From Nymphalis io (taxonomy: Eukaryota; Arthropoda; Insecta; Lepidoptera; Nymphalidae): a stretch of DNA of 64,000 nucleotides. Every line of letters begins with the position of its first letter. The stretch's first letter is position 1. Below, in pieces: positions 50,006 through 61,131 of the stretch. The notes beneath the pieces were generated by a model. The model was not told the DNA's origin, did no database searches, and saw only the letters and a list, made by a program, of their open reading frames with translations. The stretch spans positions 9,176,001 to 9,240,000 of the forward strand of contig NC_065904.1 of the NCBI RefSeq assembly GCF_905147045.1, in the 5' to 3' direction. The translations under genes and the position numbers were made by a program.

Positions 50006-50052
50006 ATGTGTTGTATTTGGCTTACAATTAATGTAAGCCAAATACAACACAT
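50006..50052. repeat. Perfect 21-bp inverted repeat with 5-nt loop
   Basis: The left arm 50006-50026 begins ATGTGTTGTATTTGG and its exact reverse complement occupies 50032-50052. The loop is ATTAA. An RNA from either strand would fold into a mismatch-free hairpin. Confidence 0.95.
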
Positions 50053-52185
50053 ATTTGCAAGTGTCTAGTTATCATAAATAATTCTGCAATTTATCATATT
50101 AGTATTCTCAGGGCACTTATACGATTTGATAATTTCAGTATAATCTAAAATTTTACATAACATGTATTTGATACTAGTTACGGAATAATTCTGTCTAAGA
50201 AATGATTTATGTTGTGGGAACGCGCTGTGAGTAATTCAAATAACCTTTAACATAATATAATGGTTACATCGCTTTGTCGCTGTTTCCGGCACTATGGGAA
50301 CGTGTAACAGCAGTTACATTCCATATCGGATGAATCCTGCGACGTCATATTATACAGGTTTATATGAAATATAGGAACAGTTTTGCGATCTCCGTTCGCT
50401 TGATTATCGATATACATATGTATGGGCCATTGAATATTCTCACTATTTTGGTATTTCGTCTATCTAACTTATGTACATAGTTTTATAGGCTATAAATCCA
50501 GGTCAAGCTCACAAAAATAATCATTAACAATGGTCATTTCTTAATCATTTATTTTTATGATTAAATTCATTATTATTATAATAAAATAAAGGTAAGTCAA
50601 TATTTATTTAATTATTTATCGAAATATTCACCAAAAATTAAGTAATTTATAATCTGTGGTTATTATTACAAATAGCGTTTGATGGGGCTGATGTACAAAA
50701 TCTTTTAAATAAAAGTAATGATAGGGCTGTAAATATTGCTATATTTTGCACTGTGTAAGATTGAAAGATTAAATGAAGTTTCTTATACAAAAAAAATTGA
50801 AAGTCTACAAGATACTTTTATGGCCATTAAGCTACGCCGAACGTTATGGCTATATTTTTTTCCGTTCTATTTATTATTTATTTATTATTCTAGTCATATT
50901 TCACTGTTTCGTTGCTCATGTCTTCGCGCACACAGTCCTTTTACCTATTTTATGTCTTCTTTCTTACCTTGTAATTACTTAATTAAGTGATACTTCCATT
51001 TAATCTTTGTAGTGATGTAATTATACATATTTTACTATTGAACTTAAAATGATATTTATGATTATGTATTATTTCAGTTTTGTAGTAATAATAGCTAATT
51101 TATTTATTGCCGTGATTATAATATTGATAATAGCGTAAAACTCTTATCTTATTATTAATCCAAATAATACGTATTAATCATTACTTTTTGTAAAAAAAAT
51201 ACATTTTAGGTTAATTTATGTATCATTTATATTAATAAATAGCTTAAAACAACATTTAATATTTTGTATTAAATTTACATAAACGTATTACAAGTAAGTA
51301 CTATATACGGAAATTTTAAATTATGTTTTTACGTATGAGACTTTGACTCATTATGAAAATTATGACTACGTCACATTGGCACCTGTGTCGCCCCCTCGTG
51401 GCGGTCATCGAAAGTGATGGAAGTCATTCACCTTTTGATTGTTTGATATAATACGACCGTCTGTTCGCCGGTACGTGCCGAGCTCTCTCGATATAATTAA
51501 TTTCAAATATTCTATTGTATATCGCTTGTTCAAGGATTATTGGGTGATGAATTGATATGTAAATAAATATGAATAAGCATGCACAGTTGCACACACATCC
51601 GTGTATAAGCTCTGTTTTGCTTCAAGTATGGAAGCCGCTGCAGGAAGGTGTTGTCCAGAAAGATAACTTTAAAGTTTATTAAGATCTGAGTAGTATTTAT
51701 ATTTCATTTCACCATAATTACGTACGTTCTATTATTAAATTTTGAAATAGAATGTTATTTTCTGGCAAACACATCCCAGTTCTAAACTTAATTAATAACA
51801 TTTGTAGAAATTATACCTGTTCGTATTTTTAAACTAGTAGTCTATAGTTTATACGAGTTTTAATTCATTCATTACACTAAAAACTTACGTCATCGCCGCC
51901 GTAACTAGGGCGTGTTATTTTATTTGCAATTTTATATGCGTTTAGCGTCGGTAAAACAAAAAGCGTGCCATTGTCATTTACTTTACTGCATATTATTATG
52001 CAAAGATAGTATAAGACGTGGATTGTTTGATAATTTTACGCGTATGTAAATAATAAAACAACGCGTTAACAATTCACAATTGTTTAATTATTCGAATTTT
52101 TATCATCGAGGGTCAACTCGCTTGACGAAACTGTAGTCATACAACGTACAACTTAATCGTTCTGATAACTGTTATTACATTATCG

Positions 52186-52190
52186 TCAGT
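52186..52190 (+). promoter_or_regulatory. Candidate initiator of Mccc2
   Basis: TCAGT, the arthropod initiator core, lies 58 bases before the ATG in a locally GC-richer stretch. It would give a short 5' UTR. No TATA box is seen at the expected distance. Confidence 0.35.
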
Positions 52191-52247
52191 AGCGAGAAAC
52201 AAACTCGCGCTTCGGTCGTGTTTAATGCATGTATTTTTAACGCGAAA

Positions 52248-53921
52248 ATGCTTAAATTAGTAAAAGGTTTACGGCGGTTGAATGTAAAGTGCCGGCAGTA
52301 CAGTTATGCTACAGTGATAGGAAGTGAGCCAAACAGAAATGATCCTTACTATCAAGAAAATAAGACAAAAATGGAAGAACTTGTCGAGGAGCTACGTCTG
52401 AAAACAAATGACGCTATCAAAGGCGGCCCTGAGGAGGCGGTAAAAAGGCACACGGCGAGGGGAAAATTACTAGTAAGAGACAGGATTAACCGGTTAGTCG
52501 ACGAAGGAAGCGACGTTTTAGAACTAAGCACATTGGCCGCCACTGATATGTACAAAGGTCAGGTGCCGAGCGCCGGCATCGTTACTGCTATCGGTAAAGT
52601 TCAAGGTCGGGACTGCATGATTGTTGCGAACGACGCTACCGTTAAAGGAGGAACTTATTTTCCTATCACCGTCAAGAAACACTTAAGAGCTCAGGCAATT
52701 GCACAGGAATGCCGGCTTCCTTGCATTTATCTCGTTGACTCGGGTGGAGCTCATTTACCTGACCAAGCGGATGTATTTCCGGATAGAGAACACTTCGGCA
52801 GGATATTTTATAATCAAGCAAATATGTCTTCAGAAGGTATACCACAAATATCCGTTGTAATGGGATCTTGTACGGCTGGCGGTGCATATATTCCGAGTAT
52901 GTCTGACGAAAGTATTATAATTAAGAACCAAGGTACAATTTTCTTGGCCGGCCCACCATTAGTGAAGGCGGCTACAGGTGAATCAGTTTCAGCCGAGGAT
53001 CTAGGAGGTGCTGACTTACATTGTCGTCAATCCGGAGTAACTGACCATTATGCTCAAGATGATGAGCATGCATTACACTTGGCTAGGAATGTCGTTGCAA
53101 ACCTAAACTGGAATAATGATCAAAGAGTGAGAGTGTATAGTCCAAAAGTCGATAATCCACTACATGATATTGAGGATCTACATGGTATTGTGGGGGCTAA
53201 TATACAAAGGCCTTTTGACATCCGTGAAGTAATTGCTAGAGTAGTTGATGGCAGTAGATTCCATGAATTTAAACAACTATATGGCGAGACATTAGTATGT
53301 GGATTCGCGTCTATATATGGACATGCTGTGGGCGTCATCGGTAATAATGGAGTGTTACAATCGGAAGCTGCTTTAAAAGGTTCGCATTTCATTCAACTTT
53401 GTGCTGCTCGGAAAATACCTTTATTGTTCCTTCAAAATATCACTGGATTTATGGTAGGTAGGGAGGCCGAAGCTGGTGGGATTGCAAAGAATGGCGCAAA
53501 AATGGTAACAGCTGTAAGCTGTTTCAAAGGGCCTAAGATAACCGTTATAGTAGGCGGTAGTTTTGGGGCAGGTAATTACGGTATGTGTGGTAGAGCCTAC
53601 TCTCCAAGTTTCTTGTACATGTGGCCGAATGCCAGAATTTCTGTAATGGGAGGACCTCAAGCCGCTACCGTTCTTTCGTTAGTAGCTAAAGAGAAGGCTA
53701 ATAGAGATGGCAAAACCTGGACAGATGAAGACGAGAGAAAAGTTAGAGGACCTTTAGAAGCTCAATTTGAAAAAGAAGGTCGGCCATATTATAGTACGGC
53801 TCGGCTTTGGGATGACGGTATAGTGGCTCCGAGAGATACACGAAAAGTTATAGGACTTAGTTTATCAGTTGCTTTGAACGCTCCATTCAGAGACAGTAAA
53901 TTCGGTGTTTTCAGAATGTGA
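52248..53921 (+). CDS. Mccc2: Methylcrotonoyl-CoA carboxylase beta subunit, mitochondrial
   Basis: The biotin-dependent enzyme carboxylates 3-methylcrotonyl-CoA in leucine breakdown in the mitochondrial matrix; this subunit is the carboxyltransferase. The frame is intronless, 557 residues (human 563). The ATG at 52248 is preferred over an in-frame GTG 30 bases upstream. The N terminus (MLKLVKGLRRLNVKCRQYSY) is basic and acid-free, a mitochondrial presequence. Family landmarks are ANDATVKGGTYFPITVKKH (128-146), LPCIYLVDSGGA (157-168), the oxyanion-type GSCTAGGAYIP (206-216), AATGESVSAEDLGGADLHCR (241-260) and GAGNYGMCGRAYSP (about 440-453). The end, LNAPFRDSKFGVFRM, is typical of MCCC2 rather than of the related propionyl-CoA carboxylase PCCB. 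AATAAA signals are at 54088 and 54120. It is transcribed opposite to hillarin and probably lies within one of its introns. Confidence 0.96.
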   Translation: MLKLVKGLRRLNVKCRQYSYATVIGSEPNRNDPYYQENKTKMEELVEELRLKTNDAIKGGPEEAVKRHTARGKLLVRDRINRLVDEGSDVLELSTLAATDMYKGQVPSAGIVTAIGKVQGRDCMIVANDATVKGGTYFPITVKKHLRAQAIAQECRLPCIYLVDSGGAHLPDQADVFPDREHFGRIFYNQANMSSEGIPQISVVMGSCTAGGAYIPSMSDESIIIKNQGTIFLAGPPLVKAATGESVSAEDLGGADLHCRQSGVTDHYAQDDEHALHLARNVVANLNWNNDQRVRVYSPKVDNPLHDIEDLHGIVGANIQRPFDIREVIARVVDGSRFHEFKQLYGETLVCGFASIYGHAVGVIGNNGVLQSEAALKGSHFIQLCAARKIPLLFLQNITGFMVGREAEAGGIAKNGAKMVTAVSCFKGPKITVIVGGSFGAGNYGMCGRAYSPSFLYMWPNARISVMGGPQAATVLSLVAKEKANRDGKTWTDEDERKVRGPLEAQFEKEGRPYYSTARLWDDGIVAPRDTRKVIGLSLSVALNAPFRDSKFGVFRM

Positions 53922-54589
53922 AAATGATAAGTTTGAAGGACAAGTTTAAATGTGTGATAAAGAGTGCTATTTATGATAACACTGTTTCGAAGTGGTAATT
54001 CTGTTACAATTTAATGAATCTTGATTTGTTTAATGATTACGTTTATCAGTGTTGATAGCAGTATCGCAGTCATTATTTTTATTTAAGAATAAAAAAATAC
54101 AAACTGTTCACAATATTCGAATAAACAAATTGGATATTAATGAAATATATATATTTTATCGTATTCCGTTTCACAGTAAATTATACAACAACTATTATAA
54201 AAGTCAAAGTTTCATTCCGGACTATTAGATAACTTTAGTCTCAAACACAACACTTTTATTAAGGATATTCGTCTCATTAATCAATTTGGATCAATCTGTT
54301 TTGGAAACAACATGGCAAATAAATTTCAACTTTACTGTGTAAGTAATAAAATTTAGTTTAAATCGACGGTAAGCAGGGCACGTTTAGAAAGAACAACATA
54401 ATTACATCGAGAACAATAGTGCGATAAAAACAATATCCGCCTCTTATTAATATGTAAATTAATACGACCTGTGAATACAGCTTGTTGGGTTCACGTATTT
54501 TTAATACACAGCTAATTTAGGAACAGTATCAATTGTTGTTTTTATGACTGTTGTAATGAAAGTGATTGAGTTATCTAAATCTTATATAT

Positions 54590-55020
54590 AGAAAAGTATG
54601 TTAGTATATCTGATTGAGATTGAGAGGCTTCGAGACCGTTTGACCGATTGCCATAAAAGTTGGCACATATATGTATTTTTTATGGAGAAGGTTTATACAC
54701 TATCCGTTTTGATGTGATTTTTTTGAGTTGGCGCTATAGCACATGAACTTCTACAGCGTTCAAGTGATCGCCGTAAAAAAAATATTAAACATGTTTTTTA
54801 TTTGTATTTAAATATATTTTCGTTCGTATATTATTATACGTTTAAGTATCGTTCATCTGATTGAGTTGTTACTTTTTAAAGTTGTTATTAACAATTGCGT
54901 GTAGGTTTCCGGTATAGGAACATCAAAGTAAAATAGGGTGCGCGAGAGTCAAGTAATGCAACGCATGGCGGGCGTTAGCTATTTTATTTAGATATTCCGT
55001 GTTATATCGACAAGTTCACT
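54590..55020. repeat. Possible degenerate transposable element
   Basis: Moderately GC-richer blocks (ACCGTTTGACCGATTGCCAT; CAACGCATGGCGGGCGTTAG; ATTCCGTGTTATATCGACAA) resemble dispersed lepidopteran repeat wording. No frame, terminal repeat or target duplication was identified. Confidence 0.3.
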
Positions 55021-55529
55021 GTAGACAGTATATTTATTTATGTAAATAAAGTTAATATATATGCATTTACGATGCTTTCAAATAAAAAGTAAGTGTCTTT
55101 TATTTAATCTGATCGTTACGCTTCACCGATAGATAACAATATTATTCTTAGACATTTAATTTAATATCACCTAATGAATATTCTAACAGTTGTAAACTAT
55201 ATATGTTTTTAAATACATGGTCAACTTACATCACTCGACATTAATAAATGCCACAACAACGCACATTCATCATATATCTTGCAGTACATTTTACGCTTTC
55301 CAATCTTAGCCGCACGCGCAGTTTTTGCCACATGCATTCTTTATAAGAAATCCTTCACTAGTAGCTATTAAGAGAGTAAATTGCCGATTTGTATGCCGAA
55401 TGAACATCGGTGGCGATCTGTTTTTGTTTGTCTTTGTCTGTGCTGTAATCATTCTTCGAGAAAATTCCCATCGAATTCTAATTGGTTTAGACATTACATT
55501 GCCTTATAATTTTGAGTGGAGTTGGTTTA

Positions 55530-55665
55530 GTGGATAGAATCTTAACCGAACATCGTGACTTCAAATCCAGGGTGGCTGCGCTAAATTTTTGATGCGTTTA
55601 ATCTTTGTTTATAGTTCATCGTGCTCAGCGGTGAAAGAAAACATTGTAAGAATGTGTCACATGAA
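55530..55665 (+). repeat. Diverged tRNA-derived SINE related to family C
   Basis: TTGGTTTAGTGGATAGAATC (A-box-like), TGACTTCAAATCCAGGGTGG (B-box-like) and CGTGCTCAGCGGTGAAAGAA follow the family C order at reduced similarity. Confidence 0.5.
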
Positions 55666-56169
55666 ATTAAATATATAAACTGTAATTTTATTTACTAATC
55701 ACCACTGAAAACGTGCCAGAATATTAAATAATTTTTTATTTTTTATTTTTTTCATTTATGTTACATATAATTTAATAAAAAGTTTAAAATCAATAGTGTT
55801 AAAGTGAACTCTAGGAATACGCAACACATATTGATAATTATCATTCAATGTGTGTCATAGCAATTGTCTATCAAGCAATTGCAAATAAATACTAAACGAT
55901 ACTATTTATATAAAGGTATTTATTAAAAATCGCCTAGTGCATATCTCTGACAGGATATTTGCTTATTTACTTACAATATAAGCTTCGTTGGTTTAGCCTC
56001 GATGACAATTAAAGTAAATAATATTATTATTCAGCCATTGTTACGATTACGGCTTCGTTGAAAGCAATTGAACTGCATGCTTCGTTAATTTGTCGATTAA
56101 TTTCTGCTATGTATTTTATAAGGAACAATATGACTTTGAAGACAAATATACATATTTAAAAGTTAAGCA

Positions 56170-56570
56170 GAATCTTGCAAATGTCCGCTACTGAGATAAG
56201 GCCGCCTTTCCATTTGAGAAGTTAAGGATTTTATGCCAGTTTGTGAATTAAACAGATTTGTCAGATTTGCATCTATCACATACATTTCCTCACGTCGTTT
56301 TCACAAAATAAATTTTAAACACACATTAACCACATGAATACTCAACGGTTCGCCTGGGTTGCAAACCTGCGTTACGGTAGCATGCGAAAGCGACACCGTG
56401 GCGCTCTCGTCAAGACGGAAAGGGTACCGCTGGTTTTTTAGTGGGTATTCTGATGTTCAGGGCCCCACATACCCCCCCACTGTTCCCGTGGGGGAAAAGC
56501 TTAATGCGTTTTTCCAGCGTTAAAAAAAGGGTTGCAAACCTGTTACGTTCTCGTCTAGTCGATCTACATC
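56170..56570 (-). repeat. Degraded family C SINE split by a family A insertion
   Basis: AATGTCCGCTACTGAGATAA through CACATGAATACTCAACGGTT, continuing after 56542, follows family C order. The family A element occupies 56370-56528. Confidence 0.55.
56370..56528 (+). mobile_element. Family A retroelement with 14-bp perfect target-site duplication
   Basis: Starts CGTTACGGTAGCATGCG and ends CCAGCGTTAAAAAAA. It is flanked by GGGTTGCAAACCTG at 56356-56369 and 56529-56542. About 30 internal bases are missing compared with 17213. It is inserted into an older SINE. Confidence 0.85.
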
Positions 56571-56955
56571 AAATACCCACAAAAGATATGTTACTAATGA
56601 ACCAATAATGTAAAAACAATAAGCTTTCCATGTGACTCTTGGACATGGGTTTTCAAATAGTTATAAAAATAAATAAACAAAAACATATCGCCTTTATCGA
56701 TAATAATGATCACAAAAATAAAACAATTTGAATTATTTAAAAAAAAAACTGTAAAAAGATGAAAAGAGAATATTTGATAATATCATATCAATTTGTATAT
56801 ATATTTTTAGATATGTACGTCATTGTATTCATTAATTTTACAATCTTGACATTTAATAAAGTTAGCATTGAATGAAGATGTGAATTACATTTTGTGTAGT
56901 AAGAAAAGTAAGAATAAAGGATATTAATAGACTTATTTTGATACATTGTGAATTT

Positions 56956-57482
56956 GACAAGCCGGTTGGCGTGGTTGGTAGATTGCCTTTCACACCGAAG
57001 GTTGTGGTGTCGATTCCCAGGACAGACATTTGTGTGCATGAACATCTCTGTTTGTCCTGAGTCTGGGTGTAATTATCTATATAAGTATTTATTTACAAAA
57101 AGAAAAGTAGTATATGTAGTATTTTTTTTTTTATAGAATAGGAAGGCGGACGAGCATATGGGCCACCTGATGGTAAGTGGTCACCAAACGCCCTTAGACA
57201 TTCGCCTTGTAAGAAATGTTAACCATCGCTTACATCACCAATGCGCCACCAACCTTGGGAACTAAGATGTTATGTCCCTTGTGCCTGTAATTACACTGGC
57301 TCACTCACCCTTCAAACCGGAACACAACAATACCAAGTATTGCTGTTTTGCGGTAGGATATCTGATGAGTGGGTGGTACCTACCCTACTATATCAGTATA
57401 TCATATATGGTACCTAGTATATCAGTTGTCTGGTTTCCAAGTACAAGCTCTGCTTAATTTGGGATCAGATGATATTATCCCA
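56956..57482 (+). repeat. Family B SINE split by a Bm1-like SINE
   Basis: The head 56956-57120 (GACAAGCCGGTTGGCGTGG, then GAGTCTGGGTGTAATTATCT) and the tail about 57400-57482 (ATCAGTTGTCTGGTTTCC, AATTTGGGATCAGATG) join to match 7369-7604 read in reverse. The Bm1-like copy lies between them. Confidence 0.7.
57121..57384 (-). repeat. Bm1-like SINE nested in a family B SINE
   Basis: A T-run, then TATAGAATAGGAAGGCGGAC, running to GGGTGGTACCTACC. The last approximately 35 bases of the family (GACGAGCTTGCACAAAGCCC) are missing, as in a 5'-truncated retroposon. Confidence 0.8.
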
Positions 57483-58822
57483 GAATATTATTATTATTTA
57501 CTTATAAGTAGTACATGGTTCACAACATTAACCAACATCTATGTATTATTATACAATGTTTATTAAGTGAAACGTACCATGTTAATTAAATTCGAAGTTG
57601 TAAATTTGTTAATCGCCTAAAAGTAACAGTACGTGGGCCGTGAGTAATTGGTTGTAGATGAAGTCGAAGAGGCGCTGTATAGTGTGTAGGTTTTCTTTGT
57701 ATAGAGTACCGCTAAAGTACAATAATTTCGCATGCATTTATGCAAAACGGAACGTTTCTAAAGGTTTTGCCTTTAATTACTTTGTTTACAAAAAAAATAT
57801 ATATAACGAACTTTACGATCAATGCTCTAACAATTGGTGAATAAATAAATAAATAAATATATCGATATATACCTAATCTAATTTATTATCTAGCTTAATC
57901 TAGTTTATAAGTCAGACTCAAGATCCAAATTCCAGGTCCAGCATGTTTATTGTGTTTTCTGTCAAGTAATTCTCAGTAACAAGCTGGATTTTGGAATTTG
58001 TCAGTATTTAGAATCGCGTGCCTTGGAAAGCCCGCAAGGCTAAGTTGGTTTCGCGCCTAAACTCTCTCCGTGCTGGATTAACCGACTCGGACTATCAGAA
58101 TGAGGAAATAGAGTCTGCACTTGTGCAGTCTAGTCATTGAAATAGGCAGTGATCCGTGGTCGAAATCGGTTAGGAAGTTATTATAATTATTTTTTATATA
58201 TACCAGTACTGATGCGTATTTTCCTATATGTAAAAAGATCCTATAGAGAAAAAGTTAAGTATATCAAAAATCCATATGTATTATATTGAATATTATTATT
58301 ATATAGTAATATTATGGCCAAATGTTACCTGAAGAGATGAATAAGGGAATTTTGGGATAGGGAATAAAATTATTAAATACAACTAATATTTAATTATTTA
58401 ATTGGAATCATCCGATTGTTAAAAGATTATTATTATTTATTTTTCTTTAATAACATTTTATAACGATAATTATTTCATTCTATTTCGAAATAACTTTCTT
58501 GAAAACTCAATGTAGTTATACTCGTAATATAGGTAAGTTGTTAGTATGTCTGCATATGTAAATGATTTAACACGTTAACATATATAAAATCAAGATAATG
58601 AATAAGCGGAATATTCATATCTACGTGTGATTTGAAGTTATAATAAGCGCATTTGAAAGCATAATCCCTCGGAGCAGGAAGTCGACTCCACAGCAATTAA
58701 TAACTACACTTATATACAAGTACTATTGCGGATTATTTAAATAGCATGTTTTGTAAAGGTACTTTTATATTTGCTTATGTATTTTTTATATTTACTATTC
58801 CCTCGTCATTTCTCCGTAATCC

Positions 58823-59128
58823 GTAACAGCCTGTGAATATCCCACTGCTAGGCTAAAGGCCTCCTCTCCCTTTTTGAGTAGAAGGTTTGGAGCTTATTCC
58901 ATCAAGTTGCTCCAGTGTGGGTTTGTGGAATACACATGTAGCAGAATTTCAGTGAAATTAGACACATGCAGGTTTCCTCACGATGTTTTCCTTTACCGTA
59001 AAGCACGAGATGAATTATTATCACAAATTAAGTACATGAAAAATTCAATGTTGTTTGCCCGGGTTTGAACCCACGATCATCGGTTAAGATTCACGTGTTC
59101 TTACCACTGGGCCATCTCGGCTTTCATT
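58823..59128 (-). repeat. Family C tRNA-derived SINE, near complete
   Basis: From CGTAACAGCCTGTGAATATC to TTACCACTGGGCCATCTCGG. On minus the head gives A-box TGGCCCAGTGG and B-box GGGTTCAAACCCGGG. Confidence 0.85.
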
Positions 59129-60197
59129 TTATCATGTCATTTCTCACTCATTGCAATTCAACAAAGAAATGCTGCTAGCATTTTTGCCACCTTTCAAACG
59201 CGATCATGATTCGTTATTCGATTTGAATTAATTTAAATAATTCTTAATACAAAAAACACATAAAAATAGCAATATGTTTCAATATTCATAACGAACTTTC
59301 TATATGTTACATGTTAGTTAATCTTAATTGAATTCACGCAGAAGACAATGTTTTAGAAGTTAACTTTAATTTATTTAATATTTAATGGCATAAGTAACGA
59401 CTAAATAATTTTATGAGCAATTAAGTACATAATACTTACTTAATACCGTAAAAGAGTTATATGTTATAATAGGACTATGTTTTTCTTTTAATATTTATTA
59501 TTTTATATCACCGAGATTTTAGAACGAAGACGTTAATTTTCGCGTGCGTGATAAAAATTCTGTATCAAATATTCTAAGATTGAAAGTACAACACGGATTG
59601 TATATTTGGAAATAGAATTCGTCACTTTCAGTGAAATATAAACTTATTTTATATATCAAGGTTGGCAGTACATTGTCAGCGCAAAGAATGATTTTTGTTT
59701 TTCTTTTAATGTCCGATATGGGCAGAAGTGATTATCAGAAAGCCTTTACGACCGTCTTCCTGTTATAAATTTAAAAAAAAAAACAAAATGAGAATTTCTT
59801 AAGGTCCTAAACATACAATCAGGCGTTCCTAAACAAACTTAATCCTTATGTATCCGTGTGTGAAAACGGCCCCTAACATTCCGCATATGCGTTTAATTCT
59901 GCGTGTGTAGTATTTTGTAATTCAAATAGACATTAACGAGATGTCTTACCACGTGATTCCTATTATTTCTTCTCAACATTCCTGTTTAGTATGTAGTATT
60001 ATTGCAGTGCAGATGGCGTTAGTGGGCAATTCTTTTAAGAACTCTATTATCTTGTAAGCTGTAAACGGGTAACGATTACTCAAACACGTTAACATGTTGT
60101 TTGTGAAGTAAAAGTTCTTTAGAATGCAACACTTAGATGTAACGTTTTTAAATGAAACCTTTATGTCCTTTTAATTATTTTTTATTATTATTTACAT

Positions 60198-60510
60198 AAG
60201 CCTAGATGGTCCAGTGGTAAGAACGCGTGAATCTTAACCGATGACCGTGGGTTCAAACCCGGGCAAGCACCACTGAATTTTCATGTGCTTAATTTGTGAT
60301 TAAAATTCCTCTCGTGCTTTACGGTGAAGGAAAACATCGTGAGGAAACCTGCATGTGTCTAATTTCACTGAAATTCTGCCACATGTGTATTCCACCAATC
60401 CGCACTTTAGTAGCGAGGTGGAATAAGCTCCAAACCTTCTCCTCAAAAAGGGAGAGGAGGCCTTTAGCCCAGCAGTGGGACATTCACAGGCTGTTACGAA
60501 CGAATACGAA
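60198..60510 (+). repeat. Family C tRNA-derived SINE, near complete, with target-site duplication
   Basis: A-box TGGTCCAGTGG at about 60206 and B-box GGGTTCAAACCCGGG at about 60250, ending GGCTGTTACGAACGAATACG. Flanking repeats are TTATTATTTACAT (60185-60197) and TTATTATTCACAT (60511-60523). It is the best reference copy of the family in this window. Confidence 0.85.
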
Positions 60511-61074
60511 TTATTATTCACATGGAGTTTCTCGATCTTTTCTTCATTGTATATTTTAATTTACTCGTACATTTATTTTAATTATTAATTCATATATTTG
60601 GATGAATTAAGTTTGTTTTAAGTCAAAAAATGTTTTTTTTTGTATGTTTATTTTTAATAATGGCCAAATTTTACTTATTATATTAGATATCCTACCGCGA
60701 AAGCGAAGAATGGCGTTTGCTTTGTTTTGTTAAATTTTTCTTATTTAGTTTTTATTGAGTAAAGTTCACAAGATCCTCTTTGTTTCCTTTTAATAAAAAA
60801 AGTCAAATAAACTTGTAATTTGTACCTTTACAATTGATTTTCTCTTGTCTTTGCATATCGACTAATCACAATTTTTTTACTAGTATTACTAAAGCAATAT
60901 GCTTCTTGTGGCCTTTGAAATATTAGCATCTCCCTCCAAAAAGTTAATACCACATATATCACGAGAAATGATAGTTTTCCATGAGTATTATGAAATTATA
61001 ATTATAAACTTAATGAAAAATTATAATTATAATAATAATTAATAAACTTTTGAATAAGTTTTACAAGTCTATAC

Positions 61075-61131
61075 CGTGTCAATAAAACGTTGATCTACTT
61101 CGGCGTCATCTACTACGCCCTTCTTTTTAAT
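61075..61131 (-). CDS. Candidate internal exon, possibly an upstream hillarin exon
   Basis: On the minus strand TTTTATACAG precedes 57 bases that encode IKKKGVVDDAEVDQRFIDT and end at a GTATAG donor. The exon is a whole number of codons in phase 0/0, which fits directly onto the hillarin exon at 48268 (phase 0, GAT CGA GAT). Its composition is clearly more coding-like than the flanks. I do not recognise the peptide, so membership in hillarin is an inference from strand, phase and the missing hillarin N terminus. It could belong to another minus-strand gene. Confidence 0.45.

Larger units (their letters stand above)
48269..52185. other. Intron or intergenic DNA upstream of the known hillarin exons
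   Basis: Contains one full-length Bm1-like SINE and a 21-bp perfect hairpin. No exon with convincing splice sites and phase was found on either strand. If the 61 kb candidate exon is right, this is hillarin intron. Confidence 0.45.
53922..61074. other. Gene-poor, repeat-bearing region downstream of Mccc2
   Basis: After the Mccc2 3' UTR there is no convincing coding sequence. It holds a possible degenerate element at 54590-55020, SINEs at 55537-55665, 56170-56570, 56956-57482, 58823-59128 and 60198-60510, and AT-rich filler. It may be hillarin intron on the minus strand. Confidence 0.45.

Noticed and set aside
51860..51945. Possible minus-strand exon ending ATG AC|GTAAGT
   Set aside because: Its phase does not fit the hillarin exon at 48268, which would hit a stop, and there is no other support.
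52218..52247. Upstream in-frame extension of Mccc2 starting with GTG
   Set aside because: A GTG start is not expected in an insect gene. The ATG at 52248 gives a normal mitochondrial presequence.
52352..53660. Four antisense open frames over Mccc2
   Set aside because: Shadows of the real coding frame, with no splice or family support.
52248..53921. Propionyl-CoA carboxylase beta (PCCB)
   Set aside because: First thought from the carboxyltransferase fold, but the ending DSKFGVFRM and internal segments such as VKGGTYFPITVKK and GGADLHCRQSG fit MCCC2.
60198..60270. tRNA gene
   Set aside because: A- and B-boxes are present, but the cloverleaf is incomplete and the same segment heads several repeat copies; it is a SINE head. 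The same holds for 7560-7604, 12590-12945, 18060-18145 and 56956-57020.
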